NCBI GenBank assembly: GCA_006844705.1
Contig: SPJS01000106.1
Coordinates: forward strand, 1 to 54,114
From: Methylococcaceae bacterium
GTDB lineage: Bacteria; Pseudomonadota; Gammaproteobacteria; Methylococcales; Methylomonadaceae
DNA length: 54,114 bases
Direction of reading: 5' to 3'
Below the pieces are notes generated by a model. It was not told the origin of the DNA and searched no databases. It saw only the letters and a program-made list of their open reading frames with translations. A program made the position numbers and the translations under genes. Of the stretch, positions 27,430 through 37,621 are shown piece after piece. Every line of letters starts with the position of its first letter. Within the stretch, counting starts at the first letter, position 1.

Positions 27430-27457
27430 AAAAAAAACCCGGTCAAACCGGGCTTTT
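27430..27457 (-). terminator. Terminator after tsf
   Basis: On the minus strand, AAAAAGCCCGG, loop TTTGA, then CCGGGTTTTTTT: a strong rho-independent terminator 4 bp past the tsf stop. It should separate tsf from pyrH, so pyrH needs read-through or a promoter in the 90 bp that follow. Its core closely resembles the one at 8719. Confidence 0.88.
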
Positions 27458-27460
27458 TAT

Positions 27461-28339
27461 TTATTCGCCTCTGACTTGCGCCATGACTTCTTCAGCGAAA
27501 TTTTCTTCCTTTTTCTCTATCCCTTCACCCACTTCAAATCGGGTAAAGCGAATAACATCGTTGCCTTTGGATTTTAATAACTGTCCAACAGACATTTTGT
27601 CATCCTTAATGAACGGTTGTCCTACCAATGTAATCTCGCCCAAAAACTTTTTGATGCGTCCAGTGATCATTTTTTCAACAATCTCTGCTGGCTTTCCGCT
27701 TTCCAACGCCTGAGCAGAAAAGATTTCTTTTTCTTTTTCAACCGCTTCGCCTGGAACAGCTTCTTCATTCAAATACTCTGGGTTACTTGCTGCAATATGC
27801 ATTGCAACGTCTTTACCCAGCTCACCATCTTCCTTGGCTAAATCAACGATTACACCAATTTTACTCCCGTGCAGATAAAATGCTTTTCCACCATCAGAAA
27901 CGAATTTGGTAAAACGTCTTACAGTAATGTTTTCACCCAGTTTTGCGATCAAAGCTCGGCGCTTTTCATCAACCGTTTCGCCACTGGACAAGGTCATTGC
28001 CTGTAGCTGATCATTGTTTTCAACTTCGCTGCTTAACAAGGTTGTCGCTATATCATTGATGAATCCGACAAAGTCTTCGCCTTTTGCAACAAAGTCAGTT
28101 TCACAGTTTACATCAACCATGACAGCAGTTTTTCCGTCATCAGATACTTTGGCACCAATTGAGCCCTCGGCTGCAGTACGACCTGATTTTTTATCCGCCT
28201 TAGCCAAGCCTGACTTACGCATATTCTCAATTGCGGTTTCCATATCACCATTGGTTTCTACCAATGCCTTTTTGCATTCCATCATTCCGGAACCCGTTCT
28301 TTCACGCAATTCCTTCACCATTGCAGCAGTAATACTCAT
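27461..28339 (-). CDS. tsf: Elongation factor Ts
   Basis: A 292-residue EF-Tu nucleotide-exchange factor. The N-terminal UBA-like domain has [16 protein letters not shown]; the core has [11 protein letters not shown] with the conserved TDFV motif, and a coiled-coil and C-terminal helix follow. It lies 119 bp downstream of rpsB across an attenuator-like hairpin. Confidence 0.97.
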   Translation of the reverse strand: MSITAAMVKELRERTGSGMMECKKALVETNGDMETAIENMRKSGLAKADKKSGRTAAEGSIGAKVSDDGKTAVMVDVNCETDFVAKGEDFVGFINDIATTLLSSEVENNDQLQAMTLSSGETVDEKRRALIAKLGENITVRRFTKFVSDGGKAFYLHGSKIGVIVDLAKEDGELGKDVAMHIAASNPEYLNEEAVPGEAVEKEKEIFSAQALESGKPAEIVEKMITGRIKKFLGEITLVGQPFIKDDKMSVGQLLKSKGNDVIRFTRFEVGEGIEKKEENFAEEVMAQVRGE

Positions 28340-28372
28340 TATTAATTTCCTCTAGTTCACTAAACTAAAAAA

Positions 28373-28392
28373 ACGCCTCACTAAGGAGGCGT
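28373..28392 (-). terminator. Attenuator-like terminator between rpsB and tsf
   Basis: On the minus strand, stem ACGCCTC/GAGGCGT with a 6-nt loop, followed by a run of seven T. It lies between rpsB and tsf and probably gives partial termination to keep S2 above EF-Ts, as known for the E. coli rpsB-tsf operon. Confidence 0.82.
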
Positions 28393-28458
28393 CTAAAAAT
28401 TTTTTAATCTGCTTCTCAGCAGAACAATGTTCAAGTACCTGGTGGTACTTATGAGACT

Positions 28459-29211
28459 CTATTCTGCAGAACTTTCTTCTATGACTTCTTCCACAAAATC
28501 ATCTGCTTTTGCGGACATATCTAATGCTGCTGCTTTTGCTTCTAAAATTGCAGCTGAAGCTGCCTGACAGTATAATTTCACTGCTCTAATAGAATCGTCG
28601 TTACCTGGAATAATATAATCAATATTGTTGGGAGAATTATTGGAATCCACTACTGCTACAACTGGAATACCCAGTTTTTTGGCTTCCATGATAGCATTCT
28701 TTTCATAGCCTACATCTAAAACGAACAATGCGTCGGGCGTTCCTTTCATATCTTTAATGCCGCCCAGACTACGCTCTAATTTTTCTAATTCACGCTCCAT
28801 TCCCAGCGCTTCTTTTTTATTAAAACGTTGATACAAAGTCCCGTCAGCTTTCATTGCTTCCAGCTCTTTTAAACGGTTGATTGATTTTTTGATGGTTTTG
28901 AAATTGGTTAACATGCCTCCTAGCCACCTATGATCCACATAAGGCATGCCGCAGCGCTTGGCTTCTTCAGAAACAACTTTTCGTGCTGCTTTTTTAGTGC
29001 CCACAAACAAAACATTTCCTTTGTTTGCAGACATTTGACCTAGATAATTCATAGCATCATTAAACAGAGGAAGTGTTTGTTCCAAATCGATGATATGAAT
29101 TTTATTTCGTGCTCCAAATAAAAATGGAGCCATTTTTGGGTTCCAGTAGCGGGTTTGATGTCCAAAATGAACCCCTGCTTCTAGCATTTGACGCATTGAT
29201 ACTGCCGCCAT
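28459..29211 (-). CDS. rpsB: 30S ribosomal protein S2
   Basis: A 250-residue protein with [19 protein letters not shown] at the start, LFVGTKKAA and [16 protein letters not shown] in the body, and an acidic C-terminal tail. S2 binds last to the 30S head and neck together with S1. GGAG lies before the ATG. It is the first gene of the translation/envelope block. Confidence 0.98.
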   Translation of the reverse strand: MAAVSMRQMLEAGVHFGHQTRYWNPKMAPFLFGARNKIHIIDLEQTLPLFNDAMNYLGQMSANKGNVLFVGTKKAARKVVSEEAKRCGMPYVDHRWLGGMLTNFKTIKKSINRLKELEAMKADGTLYQRFNKKEALGMERELEKLERSLGGIKDMKGTPDALFVLDVGYEKNAIMEAKKLGIPVVAVVDSNNSPNNIDYIIPGNDDSIRAVKLYCQAASAAILEAKAAALDMSAKADDFVEEVIEESSAE

Positions 29212-29342
29212 GTTTTTCTCCTGATTGTTTGTCGATTAATCGACATTGGGTTACGCCTCCACCTGCCCCAACTGGAAACCAAAATGCTAATGCATTTAAG
29301 CACCCTACCAGTTGTGCCGACAAATGTGAGTATTAAAATTGA
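29212..29342 (-). promoter_or_regulatory. rpsB leader, candidate S2 autoregulatory RNA
   Basis: The roughly 130-nt untranslated leader has nested pairing: outer stem AACTGG/CCAGTT (29270-29275 with 29308-29313) and inner hairpin AAATGC/GCATTT (29282-29287 with 29292-29297). A 16-nt perfect palindrome TGTCGATTAATCGACA lies at 29230-29245, just before the ribosome-binding site. S2 represses its own operon through the leader in gammaproteobacteria (known); that this leader does so is inferred. Confidence 0.6.
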
Positions 29343-29348
29343 TCGCGT

Positions 29349-29377
29349 ATAATACTATGGTTTGTGTCAAACAACAA
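29349..29377 (-). promoter_or_regulatory. rpsB: rpsB promoter
   Basis: On the minus strand, TTGTTG (29377-29372), a 17-bp spacer and TATTAT (29354-29349), giving a start near 29342. Spacing and hexamers fit sigma-70. An overlapping TTGACA would be too close to the -10 and was set aside. The same interval lies upstream of barA (+). Confidence 0.6.
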
Positions 29378-29534
29378 CTTTCATCATTAACTTTATATCG
29401 TTCCTTATTTGTAGCAATGCTTACTATTTCTATTGTCCGTTCCTGCCTTCTTAGTCAAGAAGACATTCAAAGCAAATTTTCTTTCTTTACCTTCTGTATT
29501 AACATGTATTAAATCAATAAAATAATATAACTCT

Positions 29535-32141
29535 GTGAACACCAAGCCTCTTACCTTGCATATTTTATGGCTAAACCTTTTTCCTGTGATTTTGCTTGCT
29601 CTATTATTTTGCGGTTCTTTATTTCTCTTTCAGCATATTTTAGTAAAACAAAAATCACAAGATTTACTGACCTTACTTGACGGTGACGTGGCGAAATTTT
29701 CATCGTCACAACAAAATCAAGTGCTCGAGTCCTTTTTACATGACTTCACCCGACGTAATCGACTTCAATCATTAAGCATTTATTCTGAAAACGGTCGCTT
29801 GGTTTTTTCCAGTCAAGGTATAAAACACCGTGATTCATACACACTTTCAACCGACTACCAAACAAATCATCCCGCATTATTTCAACAATCGATGGCAAAA
29901 AACGGCAACGATCAACGGCCCCAATCACCTCATCAATTTAAAGTATATTTTGCTATTTCAGCCTCCCAACTCCCCTTTTCAAATCTAACCTTGTTAATTT
30001 TCTGTTTGTGTATAACTGTTATTTCCCTGATTGTTGCATCTTTTTTTGCACTAAACATCAATAAGAACCTCATTAACCCAATTCTAGCGCTAAGCAACTC
30101 ATTACACGATTTTGATCAGGGAAAATTCACACCTTGCGAAATCTCATCAAACATCAATGAATTAAGGCACCTGTTAAATAATTTCAATCATTCAATTGAA
30201 TCAATTCATCATTCACAAAAACATTTTTTAGACTATGTCAATAAAGCTGTGAATGAGCTTTCTTCAGCAGCGCGTTCAGTAGAAGATAAAAACCGAGAAA
30301 TGGAGAAAACCACGCTTAATGCGGTAACTACAAACACGCAAAAATCTGAGTTTTTAGCTCATATTAGCCATGAGATCCGTACCCCCATGAATGGAATCAT
30401 CGGATTCACCGATTTATTGATCAACAGTGATCTCCCTGTACGGCAACGTGAACAAATCTTTTTGATTAAAGCTTCAGCAGTTAATTTGATTTCAATCGTC
30501 AATAATATCCTTGATTTTTACAGCCTGGAACATGGCAATTTATCAACCAAATATACTAAATTCAATCTCCGTGATTGTATTGAAGAGGCGGCCTGTTCTA
30601 TCATCCCTACTTCTGAGAATACTCATATCATTCTGGACATCTCTTCTGATGTTCCGGACATTATTGAGTCAGACCCAGTCAGAATCCGGCAAATTCTCCT
30701 GAACCTGTTATCCAATGCCAGTAAATTTACTACGGACGGAATTATAATGATCCGCTGCACCTTAACCCGTGCGGGTGATTTATTTATATCTATACGAGAT
30801 GAAGGTACCGGTATGCCTGACTCTACGGTCAAAACCTTATTTCAACCATTCAAACAGCATGTCATACATAAGCAACATGCACAACCCAGCAGTGGGTTAG
30901 GACTGTCAATTACACATACGATTATTAACCAGTTAGAAGGTGAAATTGGTGTAAAAAGTATTGAAAACAGAGGTTCTGTTTTCTGGCTGAAACTTCCAAT
31001 AACAAAACCGGAATATACCCCGGTAACCGCAGGTCTTACAAAACTAGCCATAATCGATTCGAACCAGAAATGGGGAAAAAGCCTGGCAAAACAACTCATC
31101 CATTTGGGTTATAGATGTAATATTTTCACCACTATCAAGCAATTCCAGCTGCAACAAACGGGGGAACAGGTATTATTTTTTGCAGAGCTAACGGACAAGG
31201 CTGGTCGACAAACCATATTAGAAAAGATCAAGCAGGCAACGAGAATTCATCGAATCATTTTTGTCAAACCATTCAAACAATCTGATTCTGAGACAGAAGC
31301 CTTATCTCTACCCTGCCGATCCCAGCAATTAGTAGACATTATAGATAAACAATCCACGCCTAGGCATCAAGCAGACAAACTACCCGAAAAAACCTACCCT
31401 GTACATGTACTTATTGCCGAAGACAATAAAATTAATCAGGAACTCATTTGCAAACAATTAAAACCCATCACTAAAAAAATCACCATAGCTTCTGACGGCA
31501 AACAGGCTCTTAACCAACTCAATCAAACGAAATTTGACTTGATTTTAATGGATCAGCAAATGCCATTTTTGAATGGCGATGACTTAATCAAAATTATCAA
31601 ACAACCAGGACATATAAATTTTGACACCCCTGTCATTGCGACAACCGCGAACGCCTTTCCTTCTAAACAAAAAGAGCTCATTTCATACGGGTTTGATGAA
31701 TGCTTGATCAAACCCATATTGCAATCTCAATTGACTGAAATCCTCGAGCTTTGGTGTAACCAAGATTTTTCTGACGAGACTGTGCAAGATTTTGTGACCT
31801 CTATGTTGAAAAGAACATCACAAGATAAATCTCTTGCATTTACTTTGTTTAGCAAGCTGTTTATCGAACTTCCGCAACAACTCACTCAAATTTCAACCTT
31901 GTTGAAAAAGGAAGAGTACCCTCAGGCGGCTGAAATTACACACCGTTTACACGGTTCTGCCCGCTTTTGCTCTTTACAACAAATAAGCCTCGCTGCTGAG
32001 TTATTAGAGCACCATCTCATCACTCAATCCACTTCAGAATTAACAAAAGACTTTTATTTATTAAAAACCAAGATAGAGCACTTCATAGCTCTAAAAGAAG
32101 AAATCCTGGAGAGCATTAATCCGCCTGTAGTGAATCAATAA
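29535..32141 (+). CDS. barA: BarA/GacS-type hybrid sensor kinase
   Basis: An 868-residue tripartite kinase: TM1 about 12-34, short periplasmic region, TM2 about 150-174, HAMP-like segment and HisKA with His279 (AHISHEIRTPMNG). The ATPase domain has GSGLSITH-like SSGLGLSITH and DEGTGMP; a degenerate receiver-like segment covers about 505-600. A true receiver has Asp673 (ILMDQQMP), and the C-terminal HPt domain has His803 (THRLHGSARF). BarA/GacS drives UvrY/GacA and the CsrA small RNAs that control carbon use, biofilm and motility. The start is GTG at 29535 with a poor ribosome-binding site, so it is somewhat uncertain. UvrY is not here. Confidence 0.88.
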   Translation: MNTKPLTLHILWLNLFPVILLALLFCGSLFLFQHILVKQKSQDLLTLLDGDVAKFSSSQQNQVLESFLHDFTRRNRLQSLSIYSENGRLVFSSQGIKHRDSYTLSTDYQTNHPALFQQSMAKNGNDQRPQSPHQFKVYFAISASQLPFSNLTLLIFCLCITVISLIVASFFALNINKNLINPILALSNSLHDFDQGKFTPCEISSNINELRHLLNNFNHSIESIHHSQKHFLDYVNKAVNELSSAARSVEDKNREMEKTTLNAVTTNTQKSEFLAHISHEIRTPMNGIIGFTDLLINSDLPVRQREQIFLIKASAVNLISIVNNILDFYSLEHGNLSTKYTKFNLRDCIEEAACSIIPTSENTHIILDISSDVPDIIESDPVRIRQILLNLLSNASKFTTDGIIMIRCTLTRAGDLFISIRDEGTGMPDSTVKTLFQPFKQHVIHKQHAQPSSGLGLSITHTIINQLEGEIGVKSIENRGSVFWLKLPITKPEYTPVTAGLTKLAIIDSNQKWGKSLAKQLIHLGYRCNIFTTIKQFQLQQTGEQVLFFAELTDKAGRQTILEKIKQATRIHRIIFVKPFKQSDSETEALSLPCRSQQLVDIIDKQSTPRHQADKLPEKTYPVHVLIAEDNKINQELICKQLKPITKKITIASDGKQALNQLNQTKFDLILMDQQMPFLNGDDLIKIIKQPGHINFDTPVIATTANAFPSKQKELISYGFDECLIKPILQSQLTEILELWCNQDFSDETVQDFVTSMLKRTSQDKSLAFTLFSKLFIELPQQLTQISTLLKKEEYPQAAEITHRLHGSARFCSLQQISLAAELLEHHLITQSTSELTKDFYLLKTKIEHFIALKEEILESINPPVVNQ

Positions 32142-32169
32142 TGCTCTCTGGATTATAAACGTAACCGCC

Positions 32170-34722
32170 TTAGTGCAGTTCCTCAAGTAAGGTCTTTGCA
32201 GTTTCTTGTTGTTGTTCGTTACCATTTTCGAGTACCTCTTCAACAATCAATTTTGCTGCACCTTCATCCCCCATATCTATATAGGCTTTTGCCAAATCCA
32301 ATTTGGTTTCAAATTCATCCATATCTGTCAGATCGGCAACGCCATCTTTCGATAGACTGTTCTGCTCTTCGGATGATCCAGCCCCTTCTAACAAAGACTC
32401 ATCAAAACTAAAATCAAATGAAACCTCTTCTTGAATATTAGACGCCAACTCATCAAGGGTTGCTTCAGTTTCTTCCTGAACATCATCTTCTTCACCGGCA
32501 ACAATATCCTTAATCTCATCACCTGTTTCTGAATTTAAATCAAGGTCAAAATCGTCCGCTTCATTACTTTCTTCTGTATTAAAATCAAAATCCAACGCCT
32601 CAATTTCTTCACTTTCTATAGAAGATTCAGCAAGCAATTCTTCAGTTTTCTCTTCTTTATCTTCAGAAAAATTAAATTCTAATCCCTCATCCTGTTTTGA
32701 CTCTTCCAACGAGATCGCTTTTTCGACTGTTGATTGCTCTTCATTATCGCTTAACTTAAACGTGTCCAAATCAAAATCAAGCTCATCTTCTAATTCTGTC
32801 GCGAAACCATTTGTGCTCACAACAGAGTCTTGCTGTTGATTAATGTCGATAGTCGCTTGTTCAGCTTGATCAACAGGCGCCGTTAATGTGCCAGCTTGTT
32901 CAGAAGGCAATATTTCCTTGCCCATTTCTTCAACTTTTACCCAGAAATTTGCGTCCTGCTCTTTACCCTCAGATTTTAGCTGGTTAACAAAACTGATAAA
33001 TTGCTCTGTATTTTCACTCGCATAATAAATCTCCAGCAATTTCAATTTACTATCATCACGCTCAGGATGATCTGCTATGGCCTGTTTAATCAACTCTTCA
33101 GCTTGTTGATACCGTCCATAGGCCAGATACACATCTGCTTCCTGAATGGGATCCACTTCATTCTGTTCAGTTTCAAATGCATCGAAATCACTTGGCGTGA
33201 ATTCACTGAGAAACGAACTCTCACCCACCGTGCCTACATCATATGCTTCTGATTGCTCCATTGAGGTTTCTGCAACTTCAGAATCTGGCATGGTAATTTC
33301 ACTGGATGCTGCAAACATGCTTTCCGTATCAGTCAGCTCATCTTTCTGGTTTCTTCTCCACCAAACCAAACCAATGACAGACGCCAATAGAAAGATTGAG
33401 CCCCCTAGGATGCCATACAAATTTTCTGCAAAAAAACTTGGTTCCGACTCAGGCTGGGGCACTGGTCGTAATTTTTTGGACAGCGGCGAAGCTTCGGGCT
33501 TTTCCACTGGTTTTGCAGACTGCTGCTTAATGGCTGGTTCAATTTGCTCAGACGCTGAAACATCTTCTTTGGCCAGCTGTTGTTGACTCGCGGGTGTATT
33601 TTCAGTGGCAGATTCTGTTTCAGCAAGGTCAGGCTGTGTTGCTTGCACAGAGGGTTGATTTTGTAATGCCGCCAGTTGCTCGTCTTTCAATACGAGCAAT
33701 TTCTGCATCATTGCAATCTGTTGTTCTAATTTTTGTAACCGATCATTTAAAGCCTGGTTTTGGACAGGGGCATTGGTGTCAAGTGCAACCGTACTGTCAT
33801 TAACTGTTTTCTCAATTGTTTTAGCGAGTTCCGGCCCTTTAATATCGATTTTTTCCTGGCCAGGTTTAACCACTTCATTTTCACCGACAGACGTTTCTAC
33901 CGGTGCTACCAAATCAAGTTTATGCTTTGGTTTTTCAATTTTTTCAGCCGTTTTTTTGGCGACTGTCATTTGACGCCATTTTTCATTGTGCTCTGCAAAC
34001 AAGCTAGCCGCCTGTCTTCTGGACAACTTGAGCACACTTTCTTTATCTGGAATTTGTAATTCAACTCCAGATTTCAGGAAATTCACATTCCTTTTATGAA
34101 AAGCATGAGGATTGGCTTCCAGAATGGCCATCATCATTTGTTCATTTGTGATCTCTGATGATGGTTTCACCTTATCCGCTATCTTCCATAAAGTATCAGT
34201 TTTTGACACGGGTCCATAAACAGATGCTGATGAAGATGAGGTCGTAGCCGACTCAACAGAGGGGGTACTGTTAACAGATTTTTTTGTTTCAGAAGCAGCA
34301 ACGACAACAGGAACAATGCTTTCTTCGTATGCCGCAGGCGGGTCAACCAGAACCGTAAATTCCCGGTATAAATTTCCGTTTTCCCAACTGACTTCCAGCA
34401 AAAAATCAAGGAAAGGTTCGCTAAACACTTCATGAGTGCTCAGCTTGACTGTCACTGAACCATTCGGGTTAACCACTTTGTCCATTTTGATTTTGGACAA
34501 GTAATAGCTCCACGGAATACCAGCTTCATCGAATTTAGTGGGCGGAGCCATCTGAACCCTGATATTTGCGGGGTTTTCACCCGGCGACAGCATCAGTTTG
34601 ATTTCTGCATTCAGCTTTTGATTTAACGCTGAATGCAGTTTGATTTCTCCAATCCCCAAAGGCTGCGCAGTAGCCGGTGTCAATAGCGATACAATCGCTA
34701 GCGTTTTAGTTAGATTGCGCAC
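32170..34722 (-). CDS. fimV: FimV-like pole-organising protein
   Basis: An 850-residue protein with a signal peptide (about 1-19), the FimV N-terminal domain (GEIKLHSALNQKLNAEI), a LysM peptidoglycan-binding domain (DTLWKIADKVKPS... about 175-240), a coiled coil (LQKLEQQIAMMQKLLVL), one membrane segment (about 435-455) and a long acidic cytoplasmic tail with TPR-like units. It ends with the conserved FimV C-terminal domain (KLDLAKAYIDMGDEGAAKLIVEEVL). FimV/HubP marks the pole and affects type IV pili, flagella and cyclic-AMP signalling. Placement after asd is typical. Confidence 0.93.
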   Translation of the reverse strand: MRNLTKTLAIVSLLTPATAQPLGIGEIKLHSALNQKLNAEIKLMLSPGENPANIRVQMAPPTKFDEAGIPWSYYLSKIKMDKVVNPNGSVTVKLSTHEVFSEPFLDFLLEVSWENGNLYREFTVLVDPPAAYEESIVPVVVAASETKKSVNSTPSVESATTSSSSASVYGPVSKTDTLWKIADKVKPSSEITNEQMMMAILEANPHAFHKRNVNFLKSGVELQIPDKESVLKLSRRQAASLFAEHNEKWRQMTVAKKTAEKIEKPKHKLDLVAPVETSVGENEVVKPGQEKIDIKGPELAKTIEKTVNDSTVALDTNAPVQNQALNDRLQKLEQQIAMMQKLLVLKDEQLAALQNQPSVQATQPDLAETESATENTPASQQQLAKEDVSASEQIEPAIKQQSAKPVEKPEASPLSKKLRPVPQPESEPSFFAENLYGILGGSIFLLASVIGLVWWRRNQKDELTDTESMFAASSEITMPDSEVAETSMEQSEAYDVGTVGESSFLSEFTPSDFDAFETEQNEVDPIQEADVYLAYGRYQQAEELIKQAIADHPERDDSKLKLLEIYYASENTEQFISFVNQLKSEGKEQDANFWVKVEEMGKEILPSEQAGTLTAPVDQAEQATIDINQQQDSVVSTNGFATELEDELDFDLDTFKLSDNEEQSTVEKAISLEESKQDEGLEFNFSEDKEEKTEELLAESSIESEEIEALDFDFNTEESNEADDFDLDLNSETGDEIKDIVAGEEDDVQEETEATLDELASNIQEEVSFDFSFDESLLEGAGSSEEQNSLSKDGVADLTDMDEFETKLDLAKAYIDMGDEGAAKLIVEEVLENGNEQQQETAKTLLEELH

Positions 34723-34790
34723 TCTTTTCTCCTACAAATATATCCATCACAGGTTTTACCGTGACCAGTTAATATACCTGTAAGCTTAGA

Positions 34791-35813
34791 CTAGATGTAT
34801 TTTTTTACCAGCTCTTCAGCTATCTGCACACTGTTTAACGCAGCGCCTTTGCGAACATTGTCTCCTACTACCCACATATTTATGCCTTGGGGATGCGAAA
34901 TATCTTCCCTGATTCTGCCGACAAATACTGCATCCTTGCCCGAAGATTCAGTCACTGCAGTAGGATAACCGCCATCCTCACGTTTATCTAACACTTCCAA
35001 CCCGGGTGCTTTTTCAAGCAATTCATGAACTTCTTCAACTGTGATCTTTTTCTCGGTTTCAATATGCACTGCTTCCGAATGACCGTAGAATATGGGCACG
35101 CGCACTGCGGTTGGATTGACCTGAATTGACTCATCACCAAAAATCTTGCGCGTCTCCCACACCATTTTCATTTCTTCTTTGGTGTAACCATTCTCCAAAA
35201 ACACATCAATCTGCGGCAACGCATTGAAGGCAATTTGTTTAGGATAGACTTCAGAGGTAATCGGTTTACCATTTAATAAAGCCGCCGTCTGCTTTACGAC
35301 TTCCTCGATTGCCGGTTTACCGGTACCTGATACCGCCTGGTAAGTACATACATTGATTCGCTCAATACCTACAGCATCATAAATAGGCTTCAATGCCACC
35401 AACATTTGAATGGTGGAACAATTAGGGTTGGCGATAATGCCGCGATGAGTGTATTCGGCAATTTTTTCCGGGTTGACTTCCGGTACCACCAGCGGGATAT
35501 CATCGTCATAGCGAAAATGAGAGGTGTTATCAATAACAATACAACCTGCTTCAGCCGCTTTCGGTGCATATTCGGCTGAAATACTGCCACCAGCTGAAAA
35601 CAAACCGATCTGCACTTGTGAAAAATCAAAGGTGGCCAGGTCTTCAACCACTACAGCCCCACCTTTAAAAGGGATTCGTTTTCCCACAGACCTTTCGCTG
35701 GCCAGCGCATAGACATTGTTGACCGGAAAATCACGTTCTTCCAGTATCGACACCATGGTTTCACCTACGGCACCTGTCGCTCCGACCACTGCCACATCAT
35801 ACGTTTTTGACAT
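34791..35813 (-). CDS. asd: Aspartate-semialdehyde dehydrogenase
   Basis: A 340-residue enzyme for lysine, threonine, methionine and diaminopimelate synthesis. VVGATGAVGETM is the NADP-binding motif, the catalytic Cys is in NPNCSTIQM, and VSGTGKPAIEE and the catalytic His in RVPIFYGHSEAV follow. It starts 3 bp after leuB and so belongs to the leu operon. Confidence 0.96.
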   Translation of the reverse strand: MSKTYDVAVVGATGAVGETMVSILEERDFPVNNVYALASERSVGKRIPFKGGAVVVEDLATFDFSQVQIGLFSAGGSISAEYAPKAAEAGCIVIDNTSHFRYDDDIPLVVPEVNPEKIAEYTHRGIIANPNCSTIQMLVALKPIYDAVGIERINVCTYQAVSGTGKPAIEEVVKQTAALLNGKPITSEVYPKQIAFNALPQIDVFLENGYTKEEMKMVWETRKIFGDESIQVNPTAVRVPIFYGHSEAVHIETEKKITVEEVHELLEKAPGLEVLDKREDGGYPTAVTESSGKDAVFVGRIREDISHPQGINMWVVGDNVRKGAALNSVQIAEELVKKYI

Positions 35814-35816
35814 TTT

Positions 35817-36896
35817 TTAACCTTTTAATGCATTAATCACAGCATCACCCATTTGTGCTGTGCTGACTTTTTGCATCCCTTCTGAATGAATATCGCTGGT
35901 ACGTACTCCGGTATCCAGCGCTGTATCAACTGCTTTTTCAATTCTGTCGGCAGCGATCGCTTCACCAAAGGTGTACCGCAACATCATTGCTACAGACAAA
36001 ATGGTTGCCAACGGATTAGCGAGATTCTTACCCGCAATATCGGGTGCCGAACCATGAATTGGCTCATACATGCCTTTACCCTGTTCATCAAGAGAAGCTG
36101 ATGGCAACATACCAATTGACCCCGTCAACATCGCTGCGGTATCAGAAAGAATATCGCCGAACATATTGGTCGTGACCATGACATCAAACTGCTTGGGCGC
36201 CCTGACCAGTTGCATGGCCGCATTATCCACATACATATGTGAAAGCATCACATCAGGATACCCCTTGGCGACTTCGTCCATCACTTCCCGCCATAACTCG
36301 GTACATTCCAGCACATTGGCCTTATCAACCGAACACACCTTTTTATTACGTTTTTGTGCAGTTAAGAAAGCCGAATGGGCAATGCGGCGAATTTCAGATT
36401 CGCTGTAAACCAGTGTATTGAAGCCTTGCTTTTCACCGTTTTTCAGAGCTCTTACGCCACGCGGTTGACCAAAGTAGATACCACCGGTCAATTCACGCAC
36501 AATCATCAGGTCCAGACCAGATACAACATCAGGTTTTAGTGTCGAGGCATCTGCCAGTTGCGGATATAAAATGGCCGGACGCAAATTTGAAAACAATTGT
36601 AATTCTGAACGGATGCCTAACAACCCGCGTTCGGGTCTGACTGCATGCTCCAGCGGCTCCCATTTTGGCCCGCCAACGGCACCTAATAGCACGGCATCAG
36701 CCTGTTTACACAAGCTCAGTGTTTGTTCCGGTAACGGTGTGCTGTGGGCATCATAACCCGCTCCGCCAATCAGACCATTTTCAAAACTTAAATCCAGCCC
36801 CATATCAGCGTTTAAAAACTCTAAAACCCGAATGGCTTCAGCCACAATTTCAGGCCCAATACCATCGCCAGGTAATACGGCAATTTTTTTTGTCAT
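35817..36896 (-). CDS. leuB: 3-isopropylmalate dehydrogenase
   Basis: A 359-residue enzyme for leucine synthesis (oxidative decarboxylation of 3-isopropylmalate). [14 protein letters not shown] at the start, the substrate motif [11 protein letters not shown] and the metal-site [11 protein letters not shown] are all present, and [14 protein letters not shown] forms the NAD site. Confidence 0.97.
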   Translation of the reverse strand: MTKKIAVLPGDGIGPEIVAEAIRVLEFLNADMGLDLSFENGLIGGAGYDAHSTPLPEQTLSLCKQADAVLLGAVGGPKWEPLEHAVRPERGLLGIRSELQLFSNLRPAILYPQLADASTLKPDVVSGLDLMIVRELTGGIYFGQPRGVRALKNGEKQGFNTLVYSESEIRRIAHSAFLTAQKRNKKVCSVDKANVLECTELWREVMDEVAKGYPDVMLSHMYVDNAAMQLVRAPKQFDVMVTTNMFGDILSDTAAMLTGSIGMLPSASLDEQGKGMYEPIHGSAPDIAGKNLANPLATILSVAMMLRYTFGEAIAADRIEKAVDTALDTGVRTSDIHSEGMQKVSTAQMGDAVINALKG

Positions 36897-36915
36897 TATT
36901 TTGTTTCCTTAAATT

Positions 36916-36934
36916 TCCTGCCTGATTGGCAGGA
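36916..36934. repeat. Small hairpin in the leuD-leuB gap
   Basis: Seven-bp stem TCCTGCC/GGCAGGA with a 5-nt loop just upstream of leuB on the minus strand. It may slow read-through or stabilise the mRNA; the short T/A content argues against a strong terminator. Confidence 0.4.
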
Positions 36935-36950
36935 GATTGCATTTGGTTTT

Positions 36951-36978
36951 GTCGGGCTACGCTTGCTAACCCAATCTA
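36951..36978. repeat. REP-like palindrome in the leuD-leuB gap
   Basis: On the minus strand it reads close to GATTGGGTTAGCAAGCG then TAGCCCGAC, an imperfect palindrome. It resembles, from memory, the dispersed GTTGGGTTA-type extragenic repeats of many gammaproteobacteria. Copy number cannot be judged from this window. Confidence 0.4.
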
Positions 36979-36985
36979 CACCTTA

Positions 36986-37621
36986 TTATTCAGCAAATAA
37001 CCATGGTGCGCGCTTTGCGCGTTCTGATTCATAAGCCTTGATGTTGTCAGCGCGTTGTAGGGTTAGCGCGATATCATCCAGGCCGTTCATCAAGCGAAAC
37101 TTGCGGGTTTCATCCACAGCAAAATGAATGCTTTTTCCTGAGGGTGTCTTTACTGTTTGTGAATCCAGATCAATGGACAATTGATATCCGTTTTCAACCT
37201 CGCTGAATAAACCATCAACTACATCTGCATCCAGCACGATGGGCAAAATGCCATTTTTAAAACAGTTATTGAAGAAAATATCGGCAAAGCTCGGTGCGAT
37301 AATCGCCCTGAAACCGTGATCTTCAAGCGCCCAGGGTGCATGTTCCCGCGAAGAGCCACAACCAAAATTTTCACGGGTCAACAGAATTTCAGCGCCCTGA
37401 TACTGCGGTTGGTTAAGTACAAATTCCATATTTAATGGACGTCCGCTACAGTCCATTTCAGGCTCACCGCGATCCAGATAACGCCATTCATCAAATAGAT
37501 AAGGGCCAAACCCGGCACGGCGAATGGATTTTAAAAACTGTTTGGGGATAATCGCATCGGTATCGACATTGGCTCTGTCCAATGGCATCACCAAAGACTG
37601 CAACTGGGTAAATGCTTTCAT
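36986..37621 (-). CDS. leuD: 3-isopropylmalate dehydratase small subunit
   Basis: A 211-residue protein starting MKAFTQLQS. The family motifs [17 protein letters not shown] and [15 protein letters not shown] are present. With LeuC it isomerises 2- to 3-isopropylmalate. The ATG at 37621 shares its A with the leuC stop (TGATG); an alternative TTG one codon upstream would add one Met. Confidence 0.96.
   Translation of the reverse strand: MKAFTQLQSLVMPLDRANVDTDAIIPKQFLKSIRRAGFGPYLFDEWRYLDRGEPEMDCSGRPLNMEFVLNQPQYQGAEILLTRENFGCGSSREHAPWALEDHGFRAIIAPSFADIFFNNCFKNGILPIVLDADVVDGLFSEVENGYQLSIDLDSQTVKTPSGKSIHFAVDETRKFRLMNGLDDIALTLQRADNIKAYESERAKRAPWLFAE

Noticed and set aside
29357..29368. TTGACA hexamer near the rpsB promoter as -35
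   Set aside because: Only about 12 bp from the possible -10, too short; the TTGTTG with a 17-bp spacer fits better.
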